This document shows positions 1-10,061 of a DNA stretch of 64,000 nt, one piece after another (position 1 is the first letter of the stretch; each line of letters begins with the position of its first letter). The stretch covers positions 295,633-359,632 of the forward strand of contig NZ_JAKSXV010000106.1 in assembly GCF_022829345.1 (NCBI RefSeq), read 5' to 3'. The stretch is from Methylobacterium sp. J-090. Lineage in GTDB: Bacteria; Pseudomonadota; Alphaproteobacteria; Rhizobiales; Beijerinckiaceae. The notes beneath the pieces were generated by a model. That model ran no database searches. It worked only from the letters and a program-made list of their open reading frames with translations, and was not told the origin of the DNA. Position numbers and translations under genes: made by a program.

Positions 1-1920
1 GGCGTGCTTGGGCGTCTCGATGAGGTGGCGCACCACCGGGTTGCGCTTCAGGAGGTCGGCCCGATCGACCAGATCCTTCCACATCAGGTACTTGGTGAAG
101 GAGAAGGCCGAGAGGACGATGTCGGGCACCACCTCCCAGCCCCTGAGGTCGCGGACATGGCCGCGCACGATGCGAAAGATGCCCTCGACGTCGATGCCGG
201 AGGCGTCGCGGGGCAACTCGCCCTCGAGTTCGGGCAGCCGGAGGCGAAAATCCTCCCGCAGCAATTCCAGCAGGGTCGGGTTGATGCGGATCTCGTCGTC
301 GTGGAGGGCGAGGCGGAAACCGGCGCGCACGCTCGACCGCTGGAGGGCGACGGGGATGAGGAGGAGGGGCGCGCGGTGGATGGCCTCGCCGGGCTTTCGC
401 GTCCACGACAGGAAGCCGACGGCGAGGAACAGGATGTTGGCCCCGCCCTCCTCGAAGCCGTTGCGGGCGAGCCGGTAGAGGTCGAGGAGGCGGCGGTCGA
501 GCTCCCCTTCCGTCGCCGTCGTGTGCACCTCGCCGCGGGCCAGCGCGGCGGCGAGGTCCCGGCGCCGGACGTCGTCGAGGGGGCGCCGGGCAAGGAAGTC
601 GCCGCTGCGAACCTCCGCCCCGTCCGGCCCATCGGATGACGGGAGCAGGCGGAACGCGTGTCCGGCCGCGAGCCGGTCCTCCAGGGCGCCGGCCTCGCTG
701 CAGTCGAGGATCACCGAGCCCTTGCCGGGTTTGAAGTTCAGGAGCTTGTTGCGCAGGGTCAGGTCGAGAAGCTTGCGTTTCCACGTCTCGAGACGGTCGA
801 CGGGCCCGGCCACCGGGGGCTCCACCCGGCCGACCTCCTCGTCCTGGAACCGGGGCGGGACCGACAGGCCCTGGTCGAGGGAGGCCGTCTCGGCGGGCGC
901 CAGCGCCGTCGGGCCGGCATTGCCGAGATCCAGCGGGCGGATGCCGCGCCGGCGACAGCGCCGGACATCGATGGCGACGTCGAGGGCGGCGGGGGCCGTC
1001 TCCTCGACCTGGGCGCCGCCTTGGCTCGTGGCCGCCGCGAACAGGGCCGGCGGCGTGTGGGTGAGCAGCGTCGTCTCGACGAGGATCACGTCCTCGAGGT
1101 CGCGGCGCTTGCGCAGGGTCTGCATGTCGTCGATGAGGGCGCTCGTCCCATCTTCGTCCTTGAGCCATAGGCCGACGAAGGCGTGTCCCGTCGTGAGCAC
1201 GAGGAGCGGGTGGAGGCCGGCCTGTTCGAGGCACGCGGCGTAGAGGAGCGAGAGGTCGAGGCAGGTGCCGACCCGGCGTTCCAGCACGTCGGACGGCCCC
1301 CGAACCTTCTGGCCGGTCTGCTCGAAGCTCGCCGGTGGCAGCACGTAGGCGATGCGGCGGTCGGCGAGCGCCGCCCAGATCGCCTCGGCGAGCTCCCAGA
1401 CCCGCGTCTTGGTGCCCGTCGTGTAACCGTCGAGGCCGGTCGCGCGGCCGGCCTGCGCGAGCTTGGTCGCGGCGTCGCGCAGGATCACATCGACGGCCGG
1501 GTCGTTGGGCCGGACGAAGGCGGCGAGCAGTTCCGGGGCGCTGCGGCCGCCGCCCCAATGCGAGGGCGGCAGCAGGCGCAACGCGGCCACGGTCTCGGCC
1601 CGTGCCCCGCCCGCCTCCGTCAGGGTCACGGCGAGGTCGAGGCGACTCGCCTCGGTGAAGCCGGCGAGAACCGCCGCATCGAGGCGCAGGTCCGGCGTGG
1701 CGATGTGGTGGCTGGCGCCGGCCGCGATCCGGTCGAGGCGCAGGGTGAGAGCCCGCACCGCCGGCGGCCGGCTCTCGATCCGCACCGCGACGTCGCGCAG
1801 CTCCGCCGCCGACCCGTTGCGGATGACGATCTCCCGGACCACGGGAGTCGCGTTCTCGTGGTAGGCGAGGCTGACGTGCTCGGTCGCCTCGCAACCGATC
1901 TCGATGGTCCCGTCCCGCAC
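1..1920 (-). CDS. DUF4011-type helicase protein, N-terminal 640 residues (runs off left edge)
   Basis: Open minus-strand frame from a GTG at 1920 (GAGGGGG about 5 nt upstream) to the window edge without a stop, so 3' truncated by the window. Residues about 170-270 look like a transglutaminase-like (papain-fold) domain: Cys220 in RRVGTCLDLSLLYAACLEQ, His246 in TTGHAFVGLWL and Asp264/265 in LIDDM could form a Cys-His-Asp triad. From about residue 376 the WKRKLLDLTLRNKLLNF motif and the following sequence match the DUF4011 region that opens very large (usually >1500 aa) superfamily-1 helicase proteins, often with Vsr-like nuclease and DUF3320 regions further on; those parts lie outside the window. 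Related single-gene proteins have been reported as antiphage (Hhe-type), so a defence role is possible but inferred. Codon use looks native. Confidence 0.8.
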   Translation of the reverse strand, partial: MRDGTIEIGCEATEHVSLAYHENATPVVREIVIRNGSAAELRDVAVRIESRPPAVRALTLRLDRIAAGASHHIATPDLRLDAAVLAGFTEASRLDLAVTLTEAGGARAETVAALRLLPPSHWGGGRSAPELLAAFVRPNDPAVDVILRDAATKLAQAGRATGLDGYTTGTKTRVWELAEAIWAALADRRIAYVLPPASFEQTGQKVRGPSDVLERRVGTCLDLSLLYAACLEQAGLHPLLVLTTGHAFVGLWLKDEDGTSALIDDMQTLRKRRDLEDVILVETTLLTHTPPALFAAATSQGGAQVEETAPAALDVAIDVRRCRRRGIRPLDLGNAGPTALAPAETASLDQGLSVPPRFQDEEVGRVEPPVAGPVDRLETWKRKLLDLTLRNKLLNFKPGKGSVILDCSEAGALEDRLAAGHAFRLLPSSDGPDGAEVRSGDFLARRPLDDVRRRDLAAALARGEVHTTATEGELDRRLLDLYRLARNGFEEGGANILFLAVGFLSWTRKPGEAIHRAPLLLIPVALQRSSVRAGFRLALHDDEIRINPTLLELLREDFRLRLPELEGELPRDASGIDVEGIFRIVRGHVRDLRGWEVVPDIVLSAFSFTKYLMWKDLVDRADLLKRNPVVRHLIETPKHA

Positions 1921-2118
1921 CGTCCGCCCCCTCGCCGGGGAAACCTTAGGGGCTCACCTTCAGGTTGCGCAAGCGGCGCCGGATGTCCGGCTTTGACGAA
2001 CCGGGGGTTTCGAGACCGTCGCCCCTGCGAGGCATGTCGGAAACAGTTTGGATAGTATTCTAGCTTTAAAGGCAGGCCTATTCATTGGATATTTACATAT
2101 ATAAGATAAATTCCTCAT

Positions 2119-2664
2119 ATGTGGATTGCTAAGAAGTATCTGTATGACGATCGTGGCGCGGTGGCCGTCGAATTCGCCATCGTTTCGCTGGTCGCGATCC
2201 TGGTGATCGTCTTCACCCTGAGCGCCGGCCTGGTCCTCTATCTCAATCAGGCCCTCGACTACGCGACGGCCCAGGCATCACGGCAGATCATCACCGGATC
2301 CGCGCAAGCCACGTCCCTGAACAGTTCGAATTTCAGGACCAGCCTATGCGGTTATCTTCCAAAGGCGATGATCTGCGACAACGTCGTGATCAATTTGTAC
2401 GTCGTTCCGAAAGCCGCGGGTCCGGCCGGCTACTATGCCTTCGCGAATGCGGACATGAGCGGGTTGGCGATTCCGGATCTGTCCAGTGGTTCGGGGCGAT
2501 ACACGCTCGGCATCAGAGGCGACTTCCAGTACCTGCAGGTCATCTATCCGATCACGCTCCCGCCCGCGGCGATCATGTCCTGGCTGAGCGGCAGGGCGAC
2601 GTACAAGGGTGTGCCGGCCTACCTCGCCGTCTCGACGGCGGCGTTCCGCAACGAACAATTCTGA
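2119..2664 (+). CDS. TadE-like pilus assembly protein
   Basis: 181-residue protein with a short basic N-terminus, the RGAVAVEFAIV motif typical of TadE/TadG proteins (residues about 13-23) and one membrane segment (about 20-42), then an exported domain with a probable Cys pair (LCGYLPKAMIC). TadE-like proteins are minor pseudopilin-like components of Flp/Tad pili or related envelope structures. It is first of three co-directional genes; its TGA overlaps the next ATG by one base, indicating translational coupling. The 60 bases upstream are strongly AT-rich, a likely promoter. No Flp pilin, TadA ATPase or secretin lies nearby, so the structure it serves is unknown. Confidence 0.75.
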   Translation: MWIAKKYLYDDRGAVAVEFAIVSLVAILVIVFTLSAGLVLYLNQALDYATAQASRQIITGSAQATSLNSSNFRTSLCGYLPKAMICDNVVINLYVVPKAAGPAGYYAFANADMSGLAIPDLSSGSGRYTLGIRGDFQYLQVIYPITLPPAAIMSWLSGRATYKGVPAYLAVSTAAFRNEQF

Positions 2665-3377
2665 TGACCCGCCGGGTGCCATCGCTCGCGCGACGCTTCC
2701 TCCGCGATGGGCGGGGCGTCTCCGCCGTCGAGCTCGCGGTCATCCTGCCGGCTTTCCTGGCCCTGATGGCCGGCGGCATCCAGCTGGTCGCCTACATCAA
2801 CGCAACGCGAAAAATCGACCTCGTGGCGAATTCGATCAGCCAGATGATCTCCCAGGCCGTACCGCCCCAGGGTTCGACGGTCGCCACGGTCAACAGCCTC
2901 GATCTGCATTTCAGCTACGATTCGGCCCTCGTCCTGTTCCCCTACCTCATGAAGGACGGTCCCCGGCAGGGCCTGCAATGGTGGCAGGACATCTCCATCA
3001 ACTTCGCGAGCATCGCCTTCACGCCGAAGATTCCGGCCTGCGGGAGCAATGCGGCCCCGGCAGACTGCTACCTGGCCACCGTCGCCTGGACGAGCGTGGG
3101 AACCTACGGTGGGAACGCCCGCCCCTGCCTGACCCCGCAGAGCCCTGCGGCCGACACGGCTGCCCCCACCCGGTTCACCCTGCCGCGTTCCGCCTACGGA
3201 CCCGGCTCCGTCATCGTGGTCGACGTCGTGTTCCTGTTCAAGCCGACCTTCGGCTCGGCGTTCGTCTCGCCCATACGGATCGCGCGCTCCGTCTACCTGC
3301 AGCCGCGCTACGCCACGCTGATCACCTACGACACCACGAACGACGATGGGATCGCAGCGAAATGTCTCGGCTTCTGA
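2664..3377 (+). CDS. TadE/TadG-like pilus assembly protein
   Basis: 237 residues from the ATG at 2664, which overlaps the stop of the upstream TadE-like gene. The N-terminus is basic and followed by GRGVSAVELAVILPAFLAL, the TadE-family motif plus membrane segment (about residues 17-40). The rest is predicted to be outside the cytoplasm, with a Cys pair in the PACGSNAAPADCYLA stretch. Middle gene of the three-gene tad-like set: the downstream gene starts inside its last codons (16-base overlap). Same inferred role as its neighbours, a membrane-anchored minor component of a Tad-type apparatus. The start is well supported by the overlap and by the position of the family motif. Confidence 0.72.
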   Translation: MTRRVPSLARRFLRDGRGVSAVELAVILPAFLALMAGGIQLVAYINATRKIDLVANSISQMISQAVPPQGSTVATVNSLDLHFSYDSALVLFPYLMKDGPRQGLQWWQDISINFASIAFTPKIPACGSNAAPADCYLATVAWTSVGTYGGNARPCLTPQSPAADTAAPTRFTLPRSAYGPGSVIVVDVVFLFKPTFGSAFVSPIRIARSVYLQPRYATLITYDTTNDDGIAAKCLGF

Positions 3378-4819
3378 ACAGGCTCCGCGCACAGGCGGCC
3401 GCCCTTCGCGCGTCGCGCCGGGGCAGCATCCCCCTCCTGTTCGGTCTCAGCCTGATCCCCCTCATCGGCATGATCGGACTGGCGGTTGATTACGGGATCG
3501 CGACGACCAACAAGACCAAGCTCGACCTGGCCGCCGACGCCGCCGCCATCGCCGCGGTCGTCACGGCCAAGGCCTACATTTCCGACAATGCCGGCCAGAC
3601 CAACGTCTCGGCCAACGCCCTCGCGGCCGGAAGCGCCAAGGCCATCAACGCCTTCAACGTCAACACCGGGAGCATCACCTTCGGACAGGTCACCCTGGCG
3701 ACGCCGCAGGTGACCCGCACCGCTCAGACGCTGACGGCGGTCGTGAGCTACAGCGCCACCGTGAAGAACACCTTCGGCCCGATCTTCGGCTCGCCCACGA
3801 CAGTGCTTTCCAATTCGGTCACGGCTTCGGCCGACGTGGCCGGATATCTCGACTTCTACCTCATGGTCGATGTCTCGGGCTCCATGGGCCTGCCGTCGAC
3901 GCCGAGCGCCATGAACGATTTGGCGAAGCTGAACTTCGACATGTTTTCCGACTATAAGCAGGGTTGCCAGTTCGCCTGCCACTTCCCGGCTACTCGCGAT
4001 ATGCCGGCTTCTAAAGGGTGGAGCACCGCCGTCCAGTACAAGATACCGCTGCGTTCCGACGCCGTGAACGCGGCGGTGTGTTCTCTTATCCAGAGGGCCT
4101 CCACGCCGGTGGTGCCGAACCAGTACAGGATCGGGATCTATCCGTTCATCAATCAGCTCGCGACGCTGGTCGGCATGACGAGCAGCATCGCCAGCCTGCG
4201 CACGGCCGCCCAATGCGCGTCGAACCCGCCCCTCGCCTTCACGAACCTGCTCGACACCGGTGTCACGCAGCTTTCGGTCAACGGCGACCCGAGCACGGGC
4301 ACCGGAAGCGGGGGCACGCATTTCGAAACCGCTATGCCGACGATGAAGGCGACGATCACGAGTTTTGGGGACGGTTCCTCCGCCCTCACGCCGAAGCCTT
4401 TCGTATTTCTCGTAACGGATGGAATGCAAAACAGTCAGTATTTTTATAATATCGATAAAGGAAGAAATGACTACACTGGGTATCCGTCGAAGTTCAATGG
4501 CTATGCGAGCTCGAACTGGAGCGCCGGTGGGTCGAAGCCCGCGGCCATGGACCCTTCCTCTTGTGAGAAACTTAAAAGTTCAGGGGCAATCGTTTCAGTC
4601 CTGTACATTCCCTATAACCTCATCGCCTTCGAAGACAAGGGTGGCGGGATTGCGTATGAGAACAATGTCGTCAACAGGTTAAGCCCTGACCTTGCGACGC
4701 CGTTGAGAACCTGCGCTTCCCCGGGCTTCTTCTACACCGCGAACGCCCCCGCCGACATCACAGCGTCGCTCAACGCGATGTTCGATCAGGCCCTGCGGGT
4801 GGCCCGCCTGACCCAGTGA
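3362..4819 (+). CDS. TadG-like protein with von Willebrand factor A domain
   Basis: 485 residues. The N-terminus carries SRRGSIPLLFGLSLIPLIG, a Tad_N/TadG motif and single membrane helix (about residues 19-44), then a stretch rich in Ala, Ser and Thr. A vWA domain begins near residue 163; its metal-ion-dependent adhesion site is visible as D170-V-S172-G-S174 in YLMVDVSGSMG. Such proteins are thought to act outside the cytoplasm in pilus or adhesion structures. The ATG at 3362 overlaps the preceding gene by 16 bases. The coding region from about 4420 to 4680 is noticeably more AT-rich than the rest. No gene overlaps its 3' end. Confidence 0.78.
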   Translation: MSRLLNRLRAQAAALRASRRGSIPLLFGLSLIPLIGMIGLAVDYGIATTNKTKLDLAADAAAIAAVVTAKAYISDNAGQTNVSANALAAGSAKAINAFNVNTGSITFGQVTLATPQVTRTAQTLTAVVSYSATVKNTFGPIFGSPTTVLSNSVTASADVAGYLDFYLMVDVSGSMGLPSTPSAMNDLAKLNFDMFSDYKQGCQFACHFPATRDMPASKGWSTAVQYKIPLRSDAVNAAVCSLIQRASTPVVPNQYRIGIYPFINQLATLVGMTSSIASLRTAAQCASNPPLAFTNLLDTGVTQLSVNGDPSTGTGSGGTHFETAMPTMKATITSFGDGSSALTPKPFVFLVTDGMQNSQYFYNIDKGRNDYTGYPSKFNGYASSNWSAGGSKPAAMDPSSCEKLKSSGAIVSVLYIPYNLIAFEDKGGGIAYENNVVNRLSPDLATPLRTCASPGFFYTANAPADITASLNAMFDQALRVARLTQ

Positions 4820-4990
4820 AACGGGACGGGGGGCCGTGACGCCCATGGGTCCCCGCTGTGCCATCGTGACCGATCCCCTCCGTCGGTTGACGTCGGATTG
4901 ATCCGGCCTGTCCGGAGGTCTCGGCCATCGGCAACGCTTCCCGGGCGGCGGACGTTTCCCGTGCCAACTGATCAATGGGGAGGGACGTCG

Positions 4991-5365
4991 GTGGACACCA
5001 GGCTCGCGAAAGACATGGCGCGCGCGGCCGACCACGCACGGCGTCGGGCGTCGGCTTTCCCCGGCTCCGTCAGCGGGGACGCTCTGCCCTGGGCGGTGGT
5101 CGAGGCCTTCGACGCCGAGATCCGGGGCCATGTCGAGCGCGACCGGCGCATCGAGGAGGAGCGCGACCGCGTCCTGATCGCGGCGGTCGGACTGGCTGAG
5201 ACCCGGCCCGAGGACGGGCCTGAGGCCCTCGCGGCCGCACGGACCCATCTCGCGGACGCCATCGATTATCTCGAACAGGCGGTCCTGCGCTTCGGCATCG
5301 TGAATCGACGGGGGGCGCAGCGCGGGCTCGGCGAGTCCGGCCAGCACGTCACCGCCAAGGTATGA
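4991..5365 (+). CDS. hypothetical protein, helical, 124 aa
   Basis: Not recognised. A GTG at 4991 is chosen because GGGGAGGG lies 7-8 bases upstream, a near-ideal ribosome binding site; in-frame starts further upstream lack this. The product is charged and predicted largely helical (for example FDAEIRGHVERDRRIEEERD), with no signal peptide or membrane segment, so probably cytoplasmic. Followed by a hairpin that separates it from the convergent Met-Pro repeat gene. Third-position GC bias supports coding. No function is proposed. Confidence 0.55.
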   Translation: MDTRLAKDMARAADHARRRASAFPGSVSGDALPWAVVEAFDAEIRGHVERDRRIEEERDRVLIAAVGLAETRPEDGPEALAAARTHLADAIDYLEQAVLRFGIVNRRGAQRGLGESGQHVTAKV

Positions 5366-5391
5366 CCCGGCACAAGGCGTGACCGGGTCGA

Positions 5392-5410
5392 GGGCGGCAC
5401 GAGGCCGCCC
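5392..5410. terminator. hairpin between convergent genes
   Basis: GGGCGGC (5392-5398) and GCCGCCC (5404-5410) form a perfect 7-bp stem with a five-base loop; flanking CCGGG/CCCGGG can extend it. It lies between convergent genes and could act on both strands. No T-run follows, so intrinsic termination is uncertain. Confidence 0.4.
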
Positions 5411-5418
5411 CCGGGCCT

Positions 5419-5721
5419 TCAGCCGACGACCTTCAGGTCGTCGACGGACACGTCGCCGTTCTGGCTGGAGAAGCGCGGGGCGCTGCCGTTGGACTGCTGG
5501 ACGCCGGAGATCCGGTGGTCGCCGCTGTCGTAGGTGGTGAGCTTGCCGTCGGTCTCCACGAGGAGGCGATGGGCGTCGGGGAAGAAGGCGTAGCGCATCC
5601 CGTTCTGGGAACCCGTGGTGGAGGGCTGGCCGAGCTCCTGCGGCCACCAGGGCTCGGAGCCCTTCATCGGTTCCATGGGCTTCATCGGTTCCATGGGCTT
5701 CATCGGCTTCATCGGTTCCAT
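5419..5721 (-). CDS. small protein with N-terminal Met-Pro-Lys/Glu repeats
   Basis: 100 residues. The first 20 are a run of M-[EK]-P units (MEPMKPMKPMEPMKPMEPMK), followed by GSEPWWPQELGQPSTTGSQN and a compact domain containing LRYAFFPD-like and TTYDSGDHRISGV motifs. From memory, similar small proteins with KPM or KPL repeats followed by WWP and YDTGDHRI motifs occur in many proteobacteria without an assigned function. The repeat is also visible in DNA as near-identical 18-base units (about 5660-5720), a possible slippage site. ATG at 5721 is preceded by GGAGA about 9 bases upstream. It is divergent from htpG. Met-rich tracts can bind Cu(I), but that is only a possibility here. Confidence 0.7.
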   Translation of the reverse strand: MEPMKPMKPMEPMKPMEPMKGSEPWWPQELGQPSTTGSQNGMRYAFFPDAHRLLVETDGKLTTYDSGDHRISGVQQSNGSAPRFSSQNGDVSVDDLKVVG

Positions 5722-5868
5722 GAGGGGGCGTCTCCGCGCGTCGGGGAATGAGTCGGGGCTACGCCCGAACGCCGCGATGGTTGCGCCGCTCGGCGGCCGG
5801 CATTGAATTCCTTGCCCCCCACGCGCATATCGCGCGCATCCAGCGAAAAAACCTTCGGAGGCGGACCC

Positions 5869-7713
<1,845 letters not shown>

Positions 7714-7759
7714 GTGCTGCCCGCGTCCCGGTCCGCATCCCCGTGCGGGCCGGGACACC

Positions 7760-8821
7760 ATGAAGATCCTGCTGCCCACCCTCTACGACACAAGCGGCGG
7801 CTCGACCCGGGTGCTGCTCGCCGCCGCCGAGGCCCTGGCGCCCGTCCACGCCGTCACGGTCCGGGCGCCTCTGGCCGAGGCCGACGAGCCCGTCCCCGCC
7901 CTGTTCCCGTCCCGTCCGCTCACGAGCCTGGGGCGCAAGCTCGCCGTGCTGCCGCGCCTCGTCCGTCTCCTCGCCCGCGAGACGGTGGCCCTGCGCCGCC
8001 TGAGGCCGGACCTGATCCACGTCCACGACGAGCCGTCCCTCTACGTCTACGGCCTCGCCGCCCGGGCGTTGCGCCCGCGCCCGTTCGTGCTCTGGCACCT
8101 GCACGCCGACGCGGGGGCGGGGCGCATTGCCCGCCTGCGCGTGGCGCTGGCGGATGCCTGCATCCTCATCAGCCCGCACGTGACCCCGCCGCGCGGCCTG
8201 CCCGCGACCCTGATCCCGAACCCGCTCCCGGCCCTCGCGCCGCTGCCCGTCCCCGATGGCGATCCCCTCGGCGCCGATCCTCTGGCCGCCATGGCGGTGG
8301 TCGGCGCCGTGGTGCCGCGCAAGGGCCAGGATCTCGCCGTCGCGGCCCTGGCGCTCGTGCGCGCCCGCCACCCCACGGCCCACCTCACCCTCGTCGGCCC
8401 GGAACTCGATCCCGCCTACGCCGCCGCCCTGCGGGCCCGGATCGCCGCCCTCGGCCTCGACGACGCGGTGCGGTTCGCCGGCGCCCGCCCGGCCGCGACG
8501 GTGTTCTCCGGCATCGCCCTCGCGGTCTGCCCGTCCCGGGCCGAGGCGCAGCCCTTGGCCCTGGCCGAGGCGCTGGCCCGTGGTCTCCGCATCGCCGCGA
8601 CCGACATCCCCGCCCACCGCGCCATGCTGGAGGCGATCGACGCCGACCCCGCGACCCTCGCCGCTCCGACCCCCGCCGCCCTCGCGTCCGCCATCCTCTC
8701 CGCCGCCCGCACCCCACCCATTCCGGGCCTCGCCACACGTACCCGCCACATCCACGACCCCAACCGCTTCACGGCGGCCCTGCGCGCCTCCATCGATACC
8801 CTGGCCCGGCCCCCACCGTGA
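7760..8821 (+). CDS. glycosyltransferase family 4 protein
   Basis: 353 residues with GT-B architecture. The N-terminus MKILLPTLYDTSGGSTRVLL has the glycine-rich acceptor-side loop; RPDLIHVHDE follows near residue 90; the C-terminal nucleotide-sugar domain shows VVPRKGQDLAVAALALV and the E-x7-E type motif in SRAEAQPLALAEALARG. Predicted to transfer a sugar from a nucleotide donor to a cell-surface glycan or small molecule at the cytoplasmic side of the membrane; acceptor and donor cannot be told from sequence. Directly downstream of htpG on the same strand and followed by tRNA-Ser. ATG at 7760 gives the expected family N-terminus. Confidence 0.82.
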   Translation: MKILLPTLYDTSGGSTRVLLAAAEALAPVHAVTVRAPLAEADEPVPALFPSRPLTSLGRKLAVLPRLVRLLARETVALRRLRPDLIHVHDEPSLYVYGLAARALRPRPFVLWHLHADAGAGRIARLRVALADACILISPHVTPPRGLPATLIPNPLPALAPLPVPDGDPLGADPLAAMAVVGAVVPRKGQDLAVAALALVRARHPTAHLTLVGPELDPAYAAALRARIAALGLDDAVRFAGARPAATVFSGIALAVCPSRAEAQPLALAEALARGLRIAATDIPAHRAMLEAIDADPATLAAPTPAALASAILSAARTPPIPGLATRTRHIHDPNRFTAALRASIDTLARPPP

Positions 8822-8848
8822 GCCGCCCACTTTTCTCCTAGGGCCGGC

Positions 8849-8876
8849 TTGTGAGACCGCCCTACCCCATGCTAAG
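8849..8876 (+). promoter_or_regulatory. putative promoter of tRNA-Ser
   Basis: TTGTGA (8849-8854) and GCTAAG (8871-8876) with a 16-base spacer form a plausible housekeeping promoter ending 27 bases before the mature tRNA. Judged by eye from box similarity and position only. Confidence 0.4.
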
Positions 8877-8903
8877 CCGCGCTCGTCTCATCGAGGCCCC
8901 CGC

Positions 8904-8993
8904 GGAGAGGTGGCAGAGCGGTTGAATGCACCGCACTCGAAATGCGGCATGCCTGCAAGGGCATCGGGGGTTCGAATCCCCCCCTCTCCGCCA
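8904..8993 (+). tRNA. tRNA-Ser (anticodon CGA)
   Basis: 90 bases including an encoded CCA. The acceptor stem GGAGAGG pairs with CCTCTCC, the anticodon loop is CTCGAAA with CGA as anticodon, there is a long variable arm typical of serine tRNAs, and the T-arm contains GGGGGTTCGAATCCCCC. It reads UCG codons. Confidence 0.96.
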
Positions 8994-9797
8994 GTTGTCT
9001 AGCCTAGGCGCCTGTTAATTAAGCAATATTTAGCTTGGCGTGTTTGGCCAGCCCCCAGTTTTATACCACATTTTGTAGCGGCTTGTAGCGCACCCTGTCG
9101 AACCTTGCTGGATGACTGCCGTGCCGGTGAACGGCATCGCTATGGACAAACGCTTTCGATATACGCCGCTCGGCCGAGCTCACTCGGCCACCCCAGTTTA
9201 AGAGTGCGGCAACGATCTCGTCCTCTCACGTATCGTCGGTACGGCGGGCGGGGGACCCTCCAAACCGACGATGCACTAACTTTGAACTGGGACCACCGCG
9301 TGGGGCCGATCAGTTGTAGCGATGGAACGCCGTGTCAGAGACGACCGTCTCGGCTTCGACTGTGACGTCGAACAGCGGGGCGAGGCTGGCGATCCAGGCG
9401 CGGCGGCGGCGGCCGTCCTCGGCGATGTGCCCGAACCGATGATCCAGGATCACCGGGAAGGCGACGTCGAGTGAGAATGGTCGCGGCGCCGTTCATCGGC
9501 ACGTCGTCGCCAACGCAAACAAACGACGGCTCTGGCCGGCATCCCGCCTCGCCCAGGCCAGCCGACTCAGGTCGTCGGCGCTGAAGTCACACGCAGTGGC
9601 ACGCAAGCCGATATGGCAAACCCTCCTGATCCGCCTCATCGAATCACGACGGTCGCGCCGAATAAGCCCCGTGAGTCGCTCTCACCGCCGAGTGGTAGGA
9701 GGCTTCGATTGACCCCATGGCGAAGGACGGGCAGAGGGGCGGCGGTCCGAGCCCACCACCGCCCCGCCGCGCCGCCCCCCTAAGAGGATAGCCCGCC
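8994..9797. other. 804-base stretch without an intact gene
   Basis: Between tRNA-Ser and the 85-aa gene no convincing intact gene is seen. The first 80 bases are AT-rich. The minus strand has short open pieces: an IS630-like fragment (9493-9619) and, from about 9475 down to 9313, a coding-like tail reading LDVAFPVILDHRFGHIAED ... SDTAFHRYN before a stop. The composition and broken frames fit decayed mobile or accessory DNA next to a tRNA gene. No integrase or attachment repeat of the tRNA end was found. Confidence 0.5.
9493..9619 (-). pseudogene. IS630-family transposase N-terminal remnant
   Basis: The frame reads SADDLSRLAWARRDAGQSRR then LFALA before a stop. This resembles the conserved start of IS630-type transposases (L..LA...KDA.QARRLLALA), just before the helix-turn-helix that is missing here. 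No start codon, DDE domain or terminal repeats remain. Identification rests on about 25 residues and is tentative. Confidence 0.4.
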
Positions 9798-10055
9798 ATG
9801 ACCGAGCCGCGCGGCTTTCCGACACCCTGGCTCGTCGTCGAGAAGGTGGAGAGCTTCTGCGTCGAGGACGCCGTCGGCATCGCCGTCGCCTGGACCTACT
9901 TCTCCGAGGACGCGACCGCGCGGGCGGCGCGGGGCCTGATGACCCGCGACGAGGCGCATCGGATCGCCAAGGCGGTGGCGATGATCCCGGAGATGCGGAC
10001 CATCATCCGCACCCTGCAGGACGGCCTGTCCGAGGCCGGGGCGTCGGAGGGCTGA
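9798..10055 (+). CDS. hypothetical protein, 85 aa
   Basis: Unrecognised small soluble protein beginning MTEPRGFPTPWLVVEKVESF and ending with a helical segment (DEAHRIAKAVAMIPEMRTII). No signal peptide or membrane helix. A purine-rich stretch (AAGAGGA) lies about 10 bases upstream of the ATG at 9798, and third-position GC is high, supporting coding. Convergent with the CAP-domain lipoprotein gene, six bases away. Similar short proteins are, from memory, common in Methylobacterium; no function is known. Confidence 0.65.
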   Translation: MTEPRGFPTPWLVVEKVESFCVEDAVGIAVAWTYFSEDATARAARGLMTRDEAHRIAKAVAMIPEMRTIIRTLQDGLSEAGASEG

Positions 10056-10061
10056 TGCGGG

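Noticed and set aside
1183..2055. 290-residue plus-strand frame
   Set aside because: Runs opposite the DUF4011 protein, whose minus-strand frame has clear motifs.
5650..5725. Short tandem DNA repeats resembling a CRISPR or minisatellite
   Set aside because: The units have no unique spacers and encode the in-frame M-[EK]-P repeat of a real protein. No CRISPR array was found in the window.
9105..9365. 86-residue plus-strand frame after tRNA-Ser
   Set aside because: Arg/Pro/Ser-rich with no binding site or recognisable features, within decayed DNA.
8994..9797. Integrative element at tRNA-Ser
   Set aside because: No integrase gene and no repeat of the tRNA 3' end were found; only a small IS-like remnant remains.
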